Assembly (NCBI GenBank): GCA_964484305.1
Contig: CAZAEI010000003.1
Span: 12,252 to 76,251, forward strand
DNA: 64,000 nucleotides
Reading direction: 5' to 3'
Origin: DAOVFN01 sp964484305
Lineage (GTDB): Archaea > Aenigmatarchaeota > Aenigmatarchaeia > QMZP01
In this document: piece after piece, positions 6,584-14,814 of the stretch
How the letters are laid out: each line of letters starts with the position of its first letter
Numbering within the stretch: the stretch's first letter is position 1
Position numbers and translations under genes: made by a program
Notes under the pieces: model-generated
Told to the model about the DNA's origin: nothing
What the model saw: only the letters and a program-made list of their open reading frames with translations
Databases searched by the model: none

Positions 6584-8455
6584 CTAGTTAATCCTCACGG
6601 ACTCCAGGTTCTTGGGTGCGAGGGTCTCGGCCCTGAAGGACTTATGGCAGTCCCTGGCCATCTCGAGGCACTTGGCTGCCTCGCCGTGCTGGACTATTAT
6701 CCTCTCGGGCCTTGCCCTGAGCTTGTGGAGCCAGGACATGAGCTGGCTCCTGTCCGAGTGGCCCGTCAGGCCCGAGACGGTGTCAACGTTCATCTCTATC
6801 CTGATGGTCTGGGTCTTTCCCCCGTTGCCATAAATCGGGATTTCCCTCCACCCCTTCTGTATCCTCCTTCCCAGGGTCCCCTCCCCCTGGTATCCCACAA
6901 AGAGGAGGGTGTTCTTCTTGCCCAGGGCCAGTCCCCTGAGGTATTCGATTGCAGGACCGCCTATGAGCATGCCTGACGTGGCAATGATGACAGCCGGCTC
7001 GCCGCTGTCTATTATGCCGTCCCTCTCCTTGGGGACGACCCTCTTGAACCTGTCATAGAGGAAGGGGTTCCTGCCCCTGTGGAAGATGTCCCTCTGCAGG
7101 TAGTGGTTGAGGTACTCGGGATAGGCTGTGTGTATGGCAGTGGCATCCCATATCATACCCTCCATGTATATGGGGTACTGGAACTCCCTGGCAGCCAGTA
7201 TGGCCATGATCTCCTGGCCACGGCCGACCGCGAAGCTCGGTATCAGGACCTTTCCGCCCTGCTTCATTGTCATCTCAATGACCTGCATGAGCTTCTCCTC
7301 GGCCTCCCTCCTTGAGGGCAGGATATCCCTTGATGCCCCGTAGGTGGACTCTATTATGACGGTCTCGGCCCTGGAGAAGTCAGTGAATGCGGGATCAAAG
7401 AGCCTTGAGGGCCCGAACTTCAGGTCAGCTGTGTAGAGTATGTTGTGAAGGCCCTCTCCCACATGGATGTGGGTAAGGGCAGAGCCCAGGAGGTGTCCCG
7501 CGGGCTGCAGGGTAAGCCTCATGTCGCTCGTTATGTCAGAGACCTCCCCGTAGTCAAGGGTAATGGAGTGCTTTACAGCCTTCTCCACTGCCTTCTTTGG
7601 GTAGCTCTCCTTCCCGTTCTTGTGGCAGACGTCGATGTAGTCCAGGCAGAGAAGGGTCATGAGGTCCCTGGTGGGCGCGGTGCAGTAGAGCGGCCCCTTG
7701 TATCCCTCCTCATACAGGCGGGGAATCAGGCCGCAGTGGTCCAGGTGGGCGTGTGATAAGACAATTGCGTCAATCTTGTCCAGGTCGAACTCAGGGGCCT
7801 CCACCATGGGGCCCTGGTTATTGGAAACGTCAACGCCGAAGTCAAGCAGGACATTGCTCCTCCTGGTCTGCAGGAGCGTGCATGACCTCCCGACCTGGCG
7901 GTAGCCCCCCAGGGCAGTGAACCTTATCCAGTCCCTGTTCTTGTCAAGGGGCGGCCTCTCCTCATTTATCCTGGTGCCTATCGTGTTGAGGAACTTCTTC
8001 CTGTAGCCTATCTCGCTGTGCAGGAGGTTCCGAACCGCCCTCACTATTTCAGAGTTTATGGCAGGGGCGCGCTCTATCTTGGGGAGCCAGAGGCTCTGCT
8101 CCTTTATCTTCCTGAAGGTCTCCCCACCCTTGCCTATCACAAGGCCTGGCTTCTGGGACTCTATGATGACCTTGCCCAGCTCGGGCTCGAAATAGACTGC
8201 CTTTATTCCAGCGTCCTCGGGAACGATCTTCTCTATGACCTTCTTGGCCTTCTCGGGCTCCAGGGCAATCGAGAGGTCCGGCCTCACCTCTACCCGCTTC
8301 TTGAGCTCCCTGACAATATCCCTGACAGGCCCCTCACTGTTCCTGAAGAAGTCCTTGTTCTTGGTGTATATGACTATCTCCGAGCCCTCGAACTTGACCT
8401 CGGTTATGTCAGCGTCCCTGGGCAGGTTGCTCTGGAGTTCCTTAAGAATGCTCAT
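6584..8455 (-). CDS. beta-CASP ribonuclease aCPSF1 (FttA), transcription termination factor
   Basis: The 623-aa protein has two N-terminal KH domains (the second with VIGKGGETFRKI), a metallo-beta-lactamase domain with LSHAHLDHCG, and a beta-CASP domain. The C-terminal GHSDRSQL and a late conserved His complete the active site. aCPSF1/FttA is a 3'-end ribonuclease that terminates archaeal transcription after U-rich tracts. I chose the ATG at 8455 (MSILKELQ), with AAGGAAG upstream; a longer frame exists but adds an atypical N-terminus. It lies downstream of psmB with a homologue of the sepF leader between them. Confidence 0.93.
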   Translation of the reverse strand: MSILKELQSNLPRDADITEVKFEGSEIVIYTKNKDFFRNSEGPVRDIVRELKKRVEVRPDLSIALEPEKAKKVIEKIVPEDAGIKAVYFEPELGKVIIESQKPGLVIGKGGETFRKIKEQSLWLPKIERAPAINSEIVRAVRNLLHSEIGYRKKFLNTIGTRINEERPPLDKNRDWIRFTALGGYRQVGRSCTLLQTRRSNVLLDFGVDVSNNQGPMVEAPEFDLDKIDAIVLSHAHLDHCGLIPRLYEEGYKGPLYCTAPTRDLMTLLCLDYIDVCHKNGKESYPKKAVEKAVKHSITLDYGEVSDITSDMRLTLQPAGHLLGSALTHIHVGEGLHNILYTADLKFGPSRLFDPAFTDFSRAETVIIESTYGASRDILPSRREAEEKLMQVIEMTMKQGGKVLIPSFAVGRGQEIMAILAAREFQYPIYMEGMIWDATAIHTAYPEYLNHYLQRDIFHRGRNPFLYDRFKRVVPKERDGIIDSGEPAVIIATSGMLIGGPAIEYLRGLALGKKNTLLFVGYQGEGTLGRRIQKGWREIPIYGNGGKTQTIRIEMNVDTVSGLTGHSDRSQLMSWLHKLRARPERIIVQHGEAAKCLEMARDCHKSFRAETLAPKNLESVRIN

Positions 8456-8482
8456 TTTATCTTCCTTACATCTGGTTATATC

Positions 8483-8555
8483 ACAACAAGAGAACAATCA
8501 CCACCAATCAATACGATAGCGTGTTTTTAGTGGGGATTGTTTCCTTGGAACATAA
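8483..8555 (-). ncRNA. structured leader of aCPSF1, homologous to the sepF leader
   Basis: On the minus strand, CTTATGTTCCAAGG is followed by AAACAATCCCCACTAAAAAC, nearly the same as the sepF leader. Arms 8535-8546 and 8488-8499 form a 12-position stem with one A-C mismatch and one G-U pair. It occupies the 125-nt gap between the psmB stop and the aCPSF1 start. Confidence 0.45.
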
Positions 8556-8580
8556 GTCTGCACTGGATTGGAAGAACCAA

Positions 8581-9210
8581 TCAGGCAACAAGCTTCTTTA
8601 CGTCTTCGTCGCTAAGCATTTTATAGCCGCGGGAATCTATAACAACGATATCGATTCCGTCCCCGCCTGATGCGATGTCCCTCTTGGTGGCTGCTCTCAC
8701 CGCGCGTGCCACCAGCTTCTTGGCATCCTCCACCGGCATGCCTGGCCTGAACTTGTCCTCCAGGACCCCGAAGGCCATCACAGAGCCGGAGCCTGTGGAG
8801 AAATACTCCTTCTCATCTGAAAGCCCCCCTGAGGGGTCGAGGCTGTAGAGGCAGGGCTTGCTGTCGTACCCGCCTATCACGAGCTGGACTATGTAGGGAT
8901 AGAACCTCCTGGAGTAGAGTATGTTGGACACCAGCGCGGCAGCGCCCTTTACGCTGGCCTTGTCGCCCTCATTGAGTTCGAAGAGCCTGAGCTCGGCCTT
9001 GATGTATCTGACCAGGGCCTGGGCGTCCCCGACCACGCCTGCTGTGGTCACTGCGAGCCTGTCATCGAGCTGCAGTATCTTGGGGAAGTGCTTGCTGGAC
9101 ACCAGGTAACCCATGGTGGCCTTCCTGTCGGCCCCGAGCACAACAGCGCCGTCGGCAATGACGCCCACGGTGGTCGTTCCTGTTTCCATCTGCTTTGGTC
9201 TCTCTGCCAT
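8581..9210 (-). CDS. psmB: proteasome subunit beta
   Basis: The 209-aa protein has an 11-residue propeptide (MAERPKQMETG) followed by TTTVGVIADG. Autocleavage at the Gly-Thr bond frees the catalytic N-terminal Thr. Lys of the ADRKAT segment and GSGSVMAFG (about 143-151) are the usual active-site and family motifs. It forms the inner, proteolytic rings of the 20S proteasome with PsmA. Its own TATA box is at 9251-9262. Confidence 0.97.
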   Translation of the reverse strand: MAERPKQMETGTTTVGVIADGAVVLGADRKATMGYLVSSKHFPKILQLDDRLAVTTAGVVGDAQALVRYIKAELRLFELNEGDKASVKGAAALVSNILYSRRFYPYIVQLVIGGYDSKPCLYSLDPSGGLSDEKEYFSTGSGSVMAFGVLEDKFRPGMPVEDAKKLVARAVRAATKRDIASGGDGIDIVVIDSRGYKMLSDEDVKKLVA

Positions 9211-9250
9211 GTTATCCCTTCAGAACCAGCTTAAAGATATTGTGCAAAGG

Positions 9251-9262
9251 CTATTTATAAGC
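9251..9262 (-). promoter_or_regulatory. TATA promoter of psmB
   Basis: On the minus strand the element reads GCTTATAAATAG, about 45 bp upstream of the psmB ATG. Confidence 0.5.
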
Positions 9263-9334
9263 TTTATGGTTCCTTCCTCAACTAACTGAATATGAAGGCA
9301 TTTTAAAATAAAAAATACAAGCAACGTCACTGAG

Positions 9335-9347
9335 AGCTTTATAAACC
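9335..9347 (+). promoter_or_regulatory. TATA promoter of the carbohydrate island
   Basis: AGCTTTATAAACC lies about 80 bp upstream of the chosen glycosidase start. The surrounding sequence turns abruptly AT-rich here. Confidence 0.45.
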
Positions 9348-9425
9348 ATTATTGTAACTATTAAATAGTCACAAAAATATGTGAGAGCTGAAAAGAATCA
9401 TGGTTACAAAGGAGGTTTGACTGCA

Positions 9426-10748
9426 ATGAAAACTACATATGAAGGGGATATAACCTATCGGAAGGCCAAGGAAGTCTTGATGGGAAATGCCATGCCAGAA
9501 GGAAATCCCATCGGGCTTATTGCAGGTGATAGAGAAAGTTACAGAAATAATGTCTGGGGCAGGGACGGGCTTATATCTTGCCTTGCCATGAGCAATTCTG
9601 GAGATGAGGATTTAATCTATCTGGCTGAAAAAACAATCGATACCTTGGCTGAAAAACAGTACAAGGACGGCCAGATACCAAACAAGGTTCCAGTCGACGG
9701 AAGTGAGCCAAGTTTTGGTAAAGCAGGATGTGTAGATGCCAGCCTTTGGTATCCTGTTGCTCTCTGGAACCACTACAAAAATACAGGGATAGCGAGTTTT
9801 CTTGAGAGAAACAGGCGAAGAGCCGAAGAGGCCATAAAATGGGCAAACTCCCTTGACCAGAACAATGACTATCTTATAGAAGCCAACGCCCGTTCGGACT
9901 GGCTTGACTTATATGGAAGACCCGGAAGGGTTTTATACAACCAGATCTTGAACTTCATGGCGTTGAAATCCCTTTACAATATACAGGAAGAGATGAGTGA
10001 ACCAAAGGTCATAAACTGGCCTTTGGGACCAGAGGAACTCCATGAAAGAATAGAGATGGTCAGGAAAAACATACAAAGGTTCTTGTGGCCAAAAGAAGAT
10101 TATATCGAAGACATAGAAAAGGAATATGGATATAACCACTCATGGATACATCAGGATTTCCGTAAGGCTTTGGCTGAAAAAAAGGAACTGGAAAAAAGAG
10201 GGGAGGAGTATTTTCTGGCAGCTGTTGATTTTGATAGGGTCGACTGGAGGTTTGACACTATTGCAAACACTCTCGCAATCTTATCCGGGATAGCTGATGA
10301 GGAGCAGACATCCCATATAATCGATTATATGAAAAACCATAGAATCTTAGAGCCATATCCTGCAAAATCATTAAACCCTCCTGTAACCCCAGAGGACCCT
10401 GAGTATAGATTAATCTTCCCAGACTCAGATTTTGAGTATTCAGATGAACCTGGACTGCATAAGGAAAGGACAACTCCGGGAAATTACCATAACGGTGGGA
10501 TATGGCCTTGGGTAGGAGGGTATGCCGTTTTGGCAGAGGAAAGGGCAGGCGAAGATGTTTCCGAAGATATTGATAGCCTGGGAAGGCTGAATTCCATTTA
10601 TGATTATGGATTTATAGAGTGGATAAATTCTAGGGGAGATGCTGAGGGTCCAAGGGGAACCACTCGCCAATCCTGGTCAGCAGCCAACTACATGCTTTTG
10701 CATCAAAAGATTTCAGGCAAAAATACAGTGTTTGATGATTTAATGTGA
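9426..10748 (+). CDS. glycogen-debranching-like (alpha/alpha)6 glycosidase
   Basis: The 440-aa protein resembles the C-terminal amylo-alpha-1,6-glucosidase domain of glycogen debranching enzymes (six-hairpin fold). Motifs include NNVWGRDGLISCLAMSN (about 40-56), CVDASLWYPVALWNHYKNTG, and EANARSDWLDLYGRPGRV with acidic residues that may be catalytic. It probably hydrolyses an alpha-glucoside inside the cell, as no signal peptide is seen. AAGGAGG about 10 bp before ATG 9426 decides the start. It sits beside GT4, MFS and trehalase genes, so a role in glucan or trehalose metabolism is likely. GH100-type invertase is an alternative. Confidence 0.7.
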   Translation: MKTTYEGDITYRKAKEVLMGNAMPEGNPIGLIAGDRESYRNNVWGRDGLISCLAMSNSGDEDLIYLAEKTIDTLAEKQYKDGQIPNKVPVDGSEPSFGKAGCVDASLWYPVALWNHYKNTGIASFLERNRRRAEEAIKWANSLDQNNDYLIEANARSDWLDLYGRPGRVLYNQILNFMALKSLYNIQEEMSEPKVINWPLGPEELHERIEMVRKNIQRFLWPKEDYIEDIEKEYGYNHSWIHQDFRKALAEKKELEKRGEEYFLAAVDFDRVDWRFDTIANTLAILSGIADEEQTSHIIDYMKNHRILEPYPAKSLNPPVTPEDPEYRLIFPDSDFEYSDEPGLHKERTTPGNYHNGGIWPWVGGYAVLAEERAGEDVSEDIDSLGRLNSIYDYGFIEWINSRGDAEGPRGTTRQSWSAANYMLLHQKISGKNTVFDDLM

Positions 10749-10784
10749 AACAACTAAAAAACCTACACTTGTTCCACAACTACC

Positions 10785-10819
10785 GAATCAACTTTAAGTG
10801 CAGGTTATTAAGTTGATTC
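10785..10819. other. 10-bp inverted repeat between glycosidase and glycosyltransferase
   Basis: GAATCAACTT (10785-10794) and AAGTTGATTC (10810-10819) are perfectly complementary, with a 15-bp spacer. It lies before a TATA element (about 10846-10857) of the next gene. It could be a transcription-end hairpin or an operator. Confidence 0.4.
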
Positions 10820-10893
10820 AGTATAAAATGACATCAGACCATAAATGGAATTTATAAATGATTAAATTTCAATATAGCTGGGGCGCTTAAGGC

Positions 10894-12084
10894 TTGAACA
10901 TATGCATGGTTTACTGGTTTTATCCTCCTGTTATTGGAGGCACGGGTATATATCTCGAGAACCTGAGCAAGTATCTGGCAAAGAAAGGTACCAGAATTGA
11001 GTTACTAACAGGGCCTGTTAAGGGTGCAAGGAAAATACAGAGATTCGGCAGGTTAACAATCAGAAGAACCCCTTCCCTGAGCATTCATGGAAAAGAAGAC
11101 CCCCAAAAGAGGGGATACGAGCTATTGGAATATCTTCAAGACATCATACAGGAGAAAGATATTTCCGTGGTTTCTGCCCAGAATTTTCACATAGGCATTT
11201 GCCCAGCACACACCCTTACCGTGAATTCTGCCTGCCTGAATACAGCGACTCCGCTGATAAACACAATGCACAACTATTGTGAAAGCAGGCTCGACAAGAC
11301 CATGTTGGCTAATATGATGTGGAGTAAGGTGATTGGAACAACAAGAAACATGACAGAGCATGCCTATGAGGCAGGAGTTCCCATAGAAAAGATAAATTGC
11401 ATATACAATGGGATAAGCATAAAGAGGTTCCGGCCCGGCAAAAGCGACTCCTGGCTTCGCAATAAATACCACATCAAGGAGAGGGATTTTGTCATAGTCT
11501 GCCCGACCAAGCTCATAAGCCTTGATACAGGTGAACCCCTCTTTGAAAGAAAGGGTTTAATAACCCTGCTGAAGGCAGTCTCTATTGTCAACCAGGCAAA
11601 GAAGAATATAAAGCTTGTGATTACGGGGGCGTCACCCAATCCGTTATTCATGCATGAGTACAGGGATGCAGTAAAGAAACTGAAGGACATGGCAAGGCTT
11701 TATGGAATCGGCAACAAGTTCATAATCACAGAAGGCGTCAAATCAAAATATATTCCGGCACTCTACAATGGTTCTGATTTGATGGTTCTTGCATCAAAAG
11801 ATGAGCCGTTCGGCCTGGCATACATAGAGGCAATGGCCTCTGGGCTGCCTGTAATAGGAGCAAGCAGCGGGGGCGTGCCTGAAATCATACAGAATGATGT
11901 AAATGGCTATCTGACCCCGGCAGATGACCATGTCGAGCTGGCAAAGAGAATCCTGTGGCTATTGAATGATAAGAAAAAGATGGAAAGATTTGGGGAAAAC
12001 GGAAGAAAAGTGGCCGTTCAGAGGTTCTCCCTCAGAAGAATGGCAGAAGAGACAATGAAGGTATATGAGTCCGTTGTTAAATAA
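10894..12084 (+). CDS. glycosyltransferase family 4 (GT-B fold)
   Basis: The 396-aa protein starts at TTG (MNICMVYWFYPPVIGGTGIY), the usual GT4 N-terminus with a Gly-rich acceptor loop. The C-terminal Rossmann domain has NGISIKRFRPGK and the donor-site block DEPFGLAYIEAMASGLPVIG (about 304-323), with the E-x7-E pattern. It transfers a sugar from a nucleotide donor. Acceptor and product cannot be read from sequence; a trehalose-forming GT4 is possible given the nearby trehalase. AT-rich like its neighbours. Confidence 0.85.
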   Translation: MNICMVYWFYPPVIGGTGIYLENLSKYLAKKGTRIELLTGPVKGARKIQRFGRLTIRRTPSLSIHGKEDPQKRGYELLEYLQDIIQEKDISVVSAQNFHIGICPAHTLTVNSACLNTATPLINTMHNYCESRLDKTMLANMMWSKVIGTTRNMTEHAYEAGVPIEKINCIYNGISIKRFRPGKSDSWLRNKYHIKERDFVIVCPTKLISLDTGEPLFERKGLITLLKAVSIVNQAKKNIKLVITGASPNPLFMHEYRDAVKKLKDMARLYGIGNKFIITEGVKSKYIPALYNGSDLMVLASKDEPFGLAYIEAMASGLPVIGASSGGVPEIIQNDVNGYLTPADDHVELAKRILWLLNDKKKMERFGENGRKVAVQRFSLRRMAEETMKVYESVVK

Positions 12085-12116
12085 GGTTCATAATAAAAAC
12101 ATTACATATTATAAAT

Positions 12117-13256
12117 ATGTTTAATCACCACATGGGGGCTTTCCACTATTTGCCGTTCTTGAAAAAGCAGCTTAATGAAATATATATAGTTCATTCTCTT
12201 GATGCCTTCGTATTCTCTTTAATAGGTATTTTCGTTCCAATTTATTTGTTGACGTTGGGATATTCTGTCTCCCAAGTCTTAATATTCTATATAATAAAAC
12301 AACTGGCCGTATGTGTTTTTTCATTCCTTGCCGGATACGTCTCCAATCATTTTGGTCTAAAGCACACCATGCTGATGAGGTTTCCTGTCGTATCAGCCTT
12401 TTTGATAATGCTTTATTCATTGGATTCAGTTGCCTTTCCTCTGACCCTGATTGCAGTATTGGGAGGGTTTCAGACTGCTTTGTATTGGATGCCGTTGCAT
12501 TCCCTCTTCTCCCGAAGTTCAGATAAGGTTCACATGGGCACTGAGGTAGGCAAATTGTATTCCTTTCCAAGGCTGGCAAGCGTTATAGCTCCTTTAATTG
12601 GCGGTTTCATAGCCATATTTTTCGGATTCAGTACCCTGTTCATTGTTGCGATGATATTTCTGGCTGTTTCGGTAATCCCTCTTTTCTATTCCTCTGAAGT
12701 CAAGCCACACGTCAATTTTCAGATTAAAAGGGGAACAATGATATTTAAGAGATATCCCAGATATTTTCTTGGCGTAGGTGTGAACCATCTGGGGGGAATT
12801 ACAGAATCCGTTATCTGGCCCATCTTTGTATATCTGATTCTGGCAAACGTCTTATCCGTCGGGATGGTCGGTACCTTATTAAGTCTAGGAACAATTCTGT
12901 TTACCCTGATTTCCGGCAGACTATCTGACATGTTTGACAGAAAGCGTATCATCAGAATCGGTGCAATGATTATGATTATGGTCTGGTTATTGAGATTCTT
13001 TGCCAGCACCGAGGCATCCTTTTATTTACTTACAGTCATGGCGGGCTTTTTTACAGTCCTGATCCTGGTTCCATTCACATCAGTAACCTACGGCCTTGCA
13101 AGGAGGGGCAATATTGACGAGTTCATAATATTCAGGGAGATGCCGGTTGCACTGGGTAGAGTATTTATCTTGTTGCTGGCTCTAATCTTTGTTAATCAAT
13201 TGGGATTCACTTTTCTGTTCACGGGCATCTCTCACCTTTTCCTAGTGCTCTTCTGA
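12117..13256 (+). CDS. MFS-type membrane transporter
   Basis: The 379-aa protein has about 10-12 hydrophobic segments and the MFS loop motif GRLSDMFDRKRIIRIG between segments in the second half. Its N-terminus (LKKQLNEIYIVHSLDAFVFS) closely resembles the other MFS protein of this window at 40321-41472, so the two are paralogues. It lies between a glycosyltransferase and a trehalase, so a sugar or oligosaccharide substrate is a reasonable inference. An alternative in-frame ATG is at 12132. Confidence 0.75.
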   Translation: MFNHHMGAFHYLPFLKKQLNEIYIVHSLDAFVFSLIGIFVPIYLLTLGYSVSQVLIFYIIKQLAVCVFSFLAGYVSNHFGLKHTMLMRFPVVSAFLIMLYSLDSVAFPLTLIAVLGGFQTALYWMPLHSLFSRSSDKVHMGTEVGKLYSFPRLASVIAPLIGGFIAIFFGFSTLFIVAMIFLAVSVIPLFYSSEVKPHVNFQIKRGTMIFKRYPRYFLGVGVNHLGGITESVIWPIFVYLILANVLSVGMVGTLLSLGTILFTLISGRLSDMFDRKRIIRIGAMIMIMVWLLRFFASTEASFYLLTVMAGFFTVLILVPFTSVTYGLARRGNIDEFIIFREMPVALGRVFILLLALIFVNQLGFTFLFTGISHLFLVLF

Positions 13257-13261
13257 ATCCA

Positions 13262-14440
13262 TCACTTCTTAAACATGCCATTCAGCTTCAGGTAGATGGC
13301 GTTGGTCCAGCCAAAGCCTGGCTGGGTTGGGTATCTGTCCTGCTTGCCTACAGTGCATCTTACAACATTATACTTCTCCCAGAACTTACCCGTCTTTTCA
13401 AAAACCCTTTTGTTCATACCAAGCCATTTCATCGCTATCCTTTCAGCATCCATCTCGTAACCATATCTCAAGAGTCCCTGTATCACAATCCACTGCTGGT
13501 TTGGCCACCCGTTGGGATAGTCCCACTGCTTGAACTTCTTTGAAAGACCTTCTTTTTGCGTGTTCGCCAGGCCACCCTTGCATTCGAATTCTCTGAGGTT
13601 CCTTACCATCTTCTTTGCCATATGCTCGGTGGTTATGCCTGCCCACATGGGATAATACCCCGCAAGTGAGTAGAATTTGCTTCTGAGCTTTCTTTTGTAG
13701 TTGTAATCAAAGAACAGGCCCCTCTTCTCGTTCCACATGAGCTTAATCATGTTCTTTTTTCTATTCCTTGTCATCCTTGCATATTTCCTTACCTTGACTG
13801 GATTCCCGAGAAGGGAATATATCTTCTTCAGGTCTGTCTCGTATTTGTATAGCAATGAATTGAGGTCAACCGGGAGGTAGTTAAGGCAGTTTTCCTTGTA
13901 CCTCGATGTCATATCCCAGCCGGATTCGTGCTCTGCTGTCAGGTGTGTCAAGAAGTGGGAGGTATATCTTGAAAGGCCGTTGTAAACCAGGTGACCCTCC
14001 TTTGCATGATAGACCCTTGCCATCCAGTAGTCCCTGAGTTCTTCCTCAACAATCCTTGTCATCTTCCTGAGCCATACCCTGTCCTTTGTGGCTTCATAGA
14101 TATCCAGAATCATTGATGTCAGAAATGGGGGCTGGGACAACCCCAGGTCATAGAACCTGTTCCTCGCAGGAATCACGCCGAACCTCATATAAAGGTAGGC
14201 GAAGTTCTCAACCATTCCCTTTGCAAGCCCTATTTTGCCAGATTCAATCAGTCCAAGGTTCTGGAAATAACTATCCCAGTACCAGATATCGTTTTTGTAT
14301 CTTGTATGATTTGGTGAAATAAACGGTTTCGGCAGGCCTATGCGGATGCCTGCATCCTTGGGTTGATAGCAAAGTGTCCTTTTCCAGTATCTTTTGATAT
14401 AACTCAGTTCATTCATTACTATAACATTCTTTCCCATCAT
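13262..14440 (-). CDS. trehalase family GH37 glycoside hydrolase
   Basis: The 392-aa protein carries both GH37 signatures: NDIWYWDSYFQNLGL (about 51-65) and QWDYPNGWPNQQW (about 312-324), plus ESGWD with the probable catalytic Asp. It hydrolyses alpha,alpha-trehalose, or a close analogue, to glucose. No signal peptide is seen, so it acts in the cytoplasm after uptake. It is convergent with the MFS gene (5-bp gap). A second in-frame ATG at 14416 (MNELSY) is a possible start. Confidence 0.85.
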   Translation of the reverse strand: MMGKNVIVMNELSYIKRYWKRTLCYQPKDAGIRIGLPKPFISPNHTRYKNDIWYWDSYFQNLGLIESGKIGLAKGMVENFAYLYMRFGVIPARNRFYDLGLSQPPFLTSMILDIYEATKDRVWLRKMTRIVEEELRDYWMARVYHAKEGHLVYNGLSRYTSHFLTHLTAEHESGWDMTSRYKENCLNYLPVDLNSLLYKYETDLKKIYSLLGNPVKVRKYARMTRNRKKNMIKLMWNEKRGLFFDYNYKRKLRSKFYSLAGYYPMWAGITTEHMAKKMVRNLREFECKGGLANTQKEGLSKKFKQWDYPNGWPNQQWIVIQGLLRYGYEMDAERIAMKWLGMNKRVFEKTGKFWEKYNVVRCTVGKQDRYPTQPGFGWTNAIYLKLNGMFKK

Positions 14441-14480
14441 TTATATTTCTAGTTTTCAGAACTCAAACCCGACGATCCAG

Positions 14481-14495
14481 AAAACTTTATATATC
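14481..14495 (+). promoter_or_regulatory. TATA promoter of ftsZ
   Basis: AAAACTTTATATATC predicts transcription from about 14513-14516, giving a leader of about 300 nt before the ribosome-binding site. The start falls directly at the first leader hairpin. Confidence 0.55.
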
Positions 14496-14515
14496 ACAAA
14501 TGGAATAATATATCA

Positions 14516-14602
14516 CTTGGTTGGGGAACCAGGTATAGAACCCGATTGCACTGATATGGAAACCAGAAACAGTAGGCCACAACTCAATTGGGGAATTGAG
14601 TT
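14516..14602 (+). other. two GGGG-loop hairpins in the ftsZ leader
   Basis: Hairpin 1 is CTTGGTT-GGGG-AACCAGG (14516-14533), a 7-bp stem with one G-U pair. Hairpin 2 is AACTCAATT-GGGG-AATTGAGTT (14581-14602), a perfect 9-bp stem. Both share the loop context TTGGGGAA. The first would be at the 5' end of the transcript. The remaining leader up to 14800 shows no other clear structure; an in-frame extension of ftsZ back to 14704 exists but looks non-native. Confidence 0.5.
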
Positions 14603-14814
14603 TGCCTGATGAACATGGGGAATTTTTCTTATTCTGAAGAATCTTAAATAAAATAGGAAAGGGTGTTTAAAAAAGATTTCGATACCCGAATACAACCTTT
14701 GAAATGAATACATCAGAGAATACATATCGGGTTTCGGGGGCATGTGGCATAAAGGGCTCGCATCATGCCGAAAATCAGGCCCTTTCCTTTCAAAACAAAT
14801 CAGGAGGGAAGGAA

